Position numbers and translations under genes: made by a program. From assembly GCA_017517985.1 (NCBI GenBank), contig JAFWWX010000003.1, positions 1 through 12,055 of the forward strand: DNA of 12,055 nt. Direction: 5' to 3'. Below the pieces are notes generated by a model that was given only the letters and a program-made list of their open reading frames with translations, did no database searches and was not told where the DNA came from. Within the stretch, counting starts at the first letter, position 1; the number at the start of each line of letters is the position of its first letter. Shown here in pieces: positions 10,758 to 12,055 of the stretch. Origin of the DNA: Clostridia bacterium (lineage in GTDB: Bacteria; Bacillota_A; Clostridia; Oscillospirales; CAG-382).

Positions 10758-12055
10758 ATGGCAACAATATTAAAAAGAAAGAACAGATATTCGGTAGTAT
10801 ATCGCTATACCGATGAAGAAGGCAAAAGTAAACAGAAATGGGAAACCTTTGACACTAACGCAGAAGCAAAAAAAAGAAAAGCTGAGATTGAGTATCAGCA
10901 GGATAACGGAAGTTTTGTTGTTCCTACAGCAGTAACGGTTGCTGAATTGCTGGAAGAGTATTGTGCAATATACGGAGTTAATAATTGGGCAATGAGCACT
11001 TATGAGTCCCGTAAAGGTCTTATATACAATTATATCAATCCTATAATCGGTGATTATAAGTTGACAGATATAACACCGTTAATGATGGATACCTATTACA
11101 AAAGTTTACAAAAGGTTAAAGCCAAATCGTCAAAAAACCGTAAAGCTCAAACAACTTATATAACTGCACATACCGTAAATGAAATACACAAGTTACTTCG
11201 TAGTGCTTTTGGTCAGGCGGTCAAATGGGAACTTATGCAAAGAAATCCTGTGCTTAACGCCACAGTTCCGAAACACGAATATCAGAAAAGGGATATATGG
11301 ACAGCGGAAACATTGCTTCACGCACTTGAAGTTTGTGACGATGATATTCTCGCTTTGGCAATCAACTTGGCTTTTTCCTGCTCATTGCGTATGGGTGAAG
11401 TGCTTGGATTAACTTGGGACTGCATTGAAATATCCAAAGAAAAGATAGAAGATAACGATGCCTTTATCTTCGTGAATAAGGAACTCCAGAGGGTAAACAA
11501 GGAGACAATGGAAAAGCTCGACAAAAAAGATGTAATACTTGTGTTTCCGCACATTCTATCGGGAAACAATACATCATTAGTTCTTAAAAGTCCGAAAACA
11601 AAAACGAGTGTCAGAAAAATCTTTTTACCAAAATCGGTTGCTTCAATGCTTACTGAACGCAAAAAGCAAATTGAGGAAATGAAAGAGTTATACGGAGATG
11701 AATACACCGATTACGATTTAGTTTTTTGTCATTCATCCGGCAGACCAATGGAGTCGCAAGTAATCAGCAGAGCGTTAAAAAAACTCATTACGGACAATGA
11801 TTTACCGCCCATAGTATTTCACTCTTTCCGTCATGCGAGTATTACATACAAGCTAAAATGGAACGGGGGAGATATGAAATCCGTACAAGGCGATTCAGGT
11901 CACGCACGAATGGATATGGTTGCAGATGTATATAGCCATATAATTGATGAAGATAGGCGTTTTAATGCACAGAAATTTGAGGAACAGTTTTATAATACAA
12001 AAGGATTACGGAATACCGAAGAAGGTAAGACGGCACCAATGCCAAGATTTTCAAA
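10758..12055 (+). CDS. int: Tyrosine recombinase / integrase (3' end outside window)
   Basis: Open from ATG 10758 to the right edge: 432 complete residues without a stop, already longer than Tn916 Int. An N-terminal arm-type DNA-binding domain (about 1-52, KRKNRYSVVYRYTDEEGKSK) is followed by a core-binding SAM-like domain (about 68-170, VAELLEEYCAIYG...). The catalytic domain has all expected residues: R211 in SLRMGEVLGLTW, K280 in LKSPKTKTSVRK, H355 and R358 in FHSFRHAS, H382 in SGHA and the nucleophile Y392 in DVYSHI. The enzyme should be active in integration and excision of the element. The weak ribosome site (GTGAGGA) and the three-base gap to the HTH gene suggest coupled expression. 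Attachment-site DNA is expected just beyond its end, outside the window. Confidence 0.93.
   Translation, partial: MATILKRKNRYSVVYRYTDEEGKSKQKWETFDTNAEAKKRKAEIEYQQDNGSFVVPTAVTVAELLEEYCAIYGVNNWAMSTYESRKGLIYNYINPIIGDYKLTDITPLMMDTYYKSLQKVKAKSSKNRKAQTTYITAHTVNEIHKLLRSAFGQAVKWELMQRNPVLNATVPKHEYQKRDIWTAETLLHALEVCDDDILALAINLAFSCSLRMGEVLGLTWDCIEISKEKIEDNDAFIFVNKELQRVNKETMEKLDKKDVILVFPHILSGNNTSLVLKSPKTKTSVRKIFLPKSVASMLTERKKQIEEMKELYGDEYTDYDLVFCHSSGRPMESQVISRALKKLITDNDLPPIVFHSFRHASITYKLKWNGGDMKSVQGDSGHARMDMVADVYSHIIDEDRRFNAQKFEEQFYNTKGLRNTEEGKTAPMPRFS

Larger units (their letters stand above)
3940..12055. mobile_element. Right-hand part of an integrative (probably conjugative or mobilisable) element
   Basis: An integrase with outward orientation, adjacent excisionase-like genes, a sigma-like regulator, a MazF-like protein and an ImmA/XRE pair together form the typical regulation/recombination end of a clostridial integrative element. 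No conjugation, replication or phage structural genes are in the window, so its transfer mode is unknown. The left limit given here is only where element-like genes begin; neither attachment site was seen. The restriction-modification gene to the left may or may not be cargo. Confidence 0.45.

Noticed and set aside
11179..11707. Short frames on both strands inside the integrase
   Set aside because: The integrase frame is continuous with all catalytic residues in order, so these are shadows and there is no sign of a frameshift.

Overview
The window looks like chromosome plus integrative-element DNA from an AT-rich, low-G+C Gram-positive bacterium, most likely a gut-type Clostridia (Ruminococcus/Oscillospiraceae-like). 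The basis is strong AAGGAGG-type ribosome sites, frequent TTG and GTG starts, a clostridial-style ECF sigma/anti-sigma pair, an XRE/ImmA pair and a Tn916-style tyrosine integrase. The taxon is inferred, not proven.

Layout. (1) 1-800, minus strand: an ECF sigma factor followed directly by a membrane-anchored, probable anti-sigma protein cut by the left edge. (2) 801-1110: divergent intergenic region with two TTACGTAA palindromes and a good sigma-A promoter. (3) 1111-3885, plus strand: a complete 924-residue MmeI-like single-chain (type IIL) restriction-modification enzyme, ending at a bidirectional terminator. (4) 3940-4956, minus strand: an ImmA/IrrE metallopeptidase and an XRE repressor. (5) 4957-5140: a control region with four copies of an 18-bp operator (best copies CACGACA-N4-TGTCGTG). 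One copy fills the spacer of a consensus promoter. (6) 5141-7904, plus strand: a tight five-gene operon holding a UmuC-type Y-family polymerase, a small protein that aligns with the UmuD/LexA peptidase fold but lacks the catalytic serine, a conserved-looking 84-residue protein, a second ImmA-like metallopeptidase and a small zinc ribbon. (7) 7905-10757: a sigma-70 region-4-like protein, a MazF/PemK toxin fused to a zinc ribbon with no visible antitoxin, and four small or multi-domain excisionase-like winged-HTH proteins with six HTH units in total. Several leaders here can form hairpins that terminate transcription or hide ribosome sites. (8) 10758-12055: a tyrosine integrase open at the right edge.

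How the parts may work together. Regions 7-8 are the regulatory/recombination end of an integrative element, with attachment DNA expected just beyond the right edge. Regions 4-6 look like an SOS-like switch carried by that element. The XRE repressor would hold the polymerase operon off through the four operators, and one or both ImmA proteases would remove it after a signal such as DNA damage. This would release an error-prone polymerase together with a UmuD'-like partner that never needs self-cleavage. The architecture is read from the sequence; the regulatory logic is inference by analogy with ImmR/ImmA of ICEBs1 and with UmuDC. No tRNA, rRNA, CRISPR array or insertion sequence was recognised.
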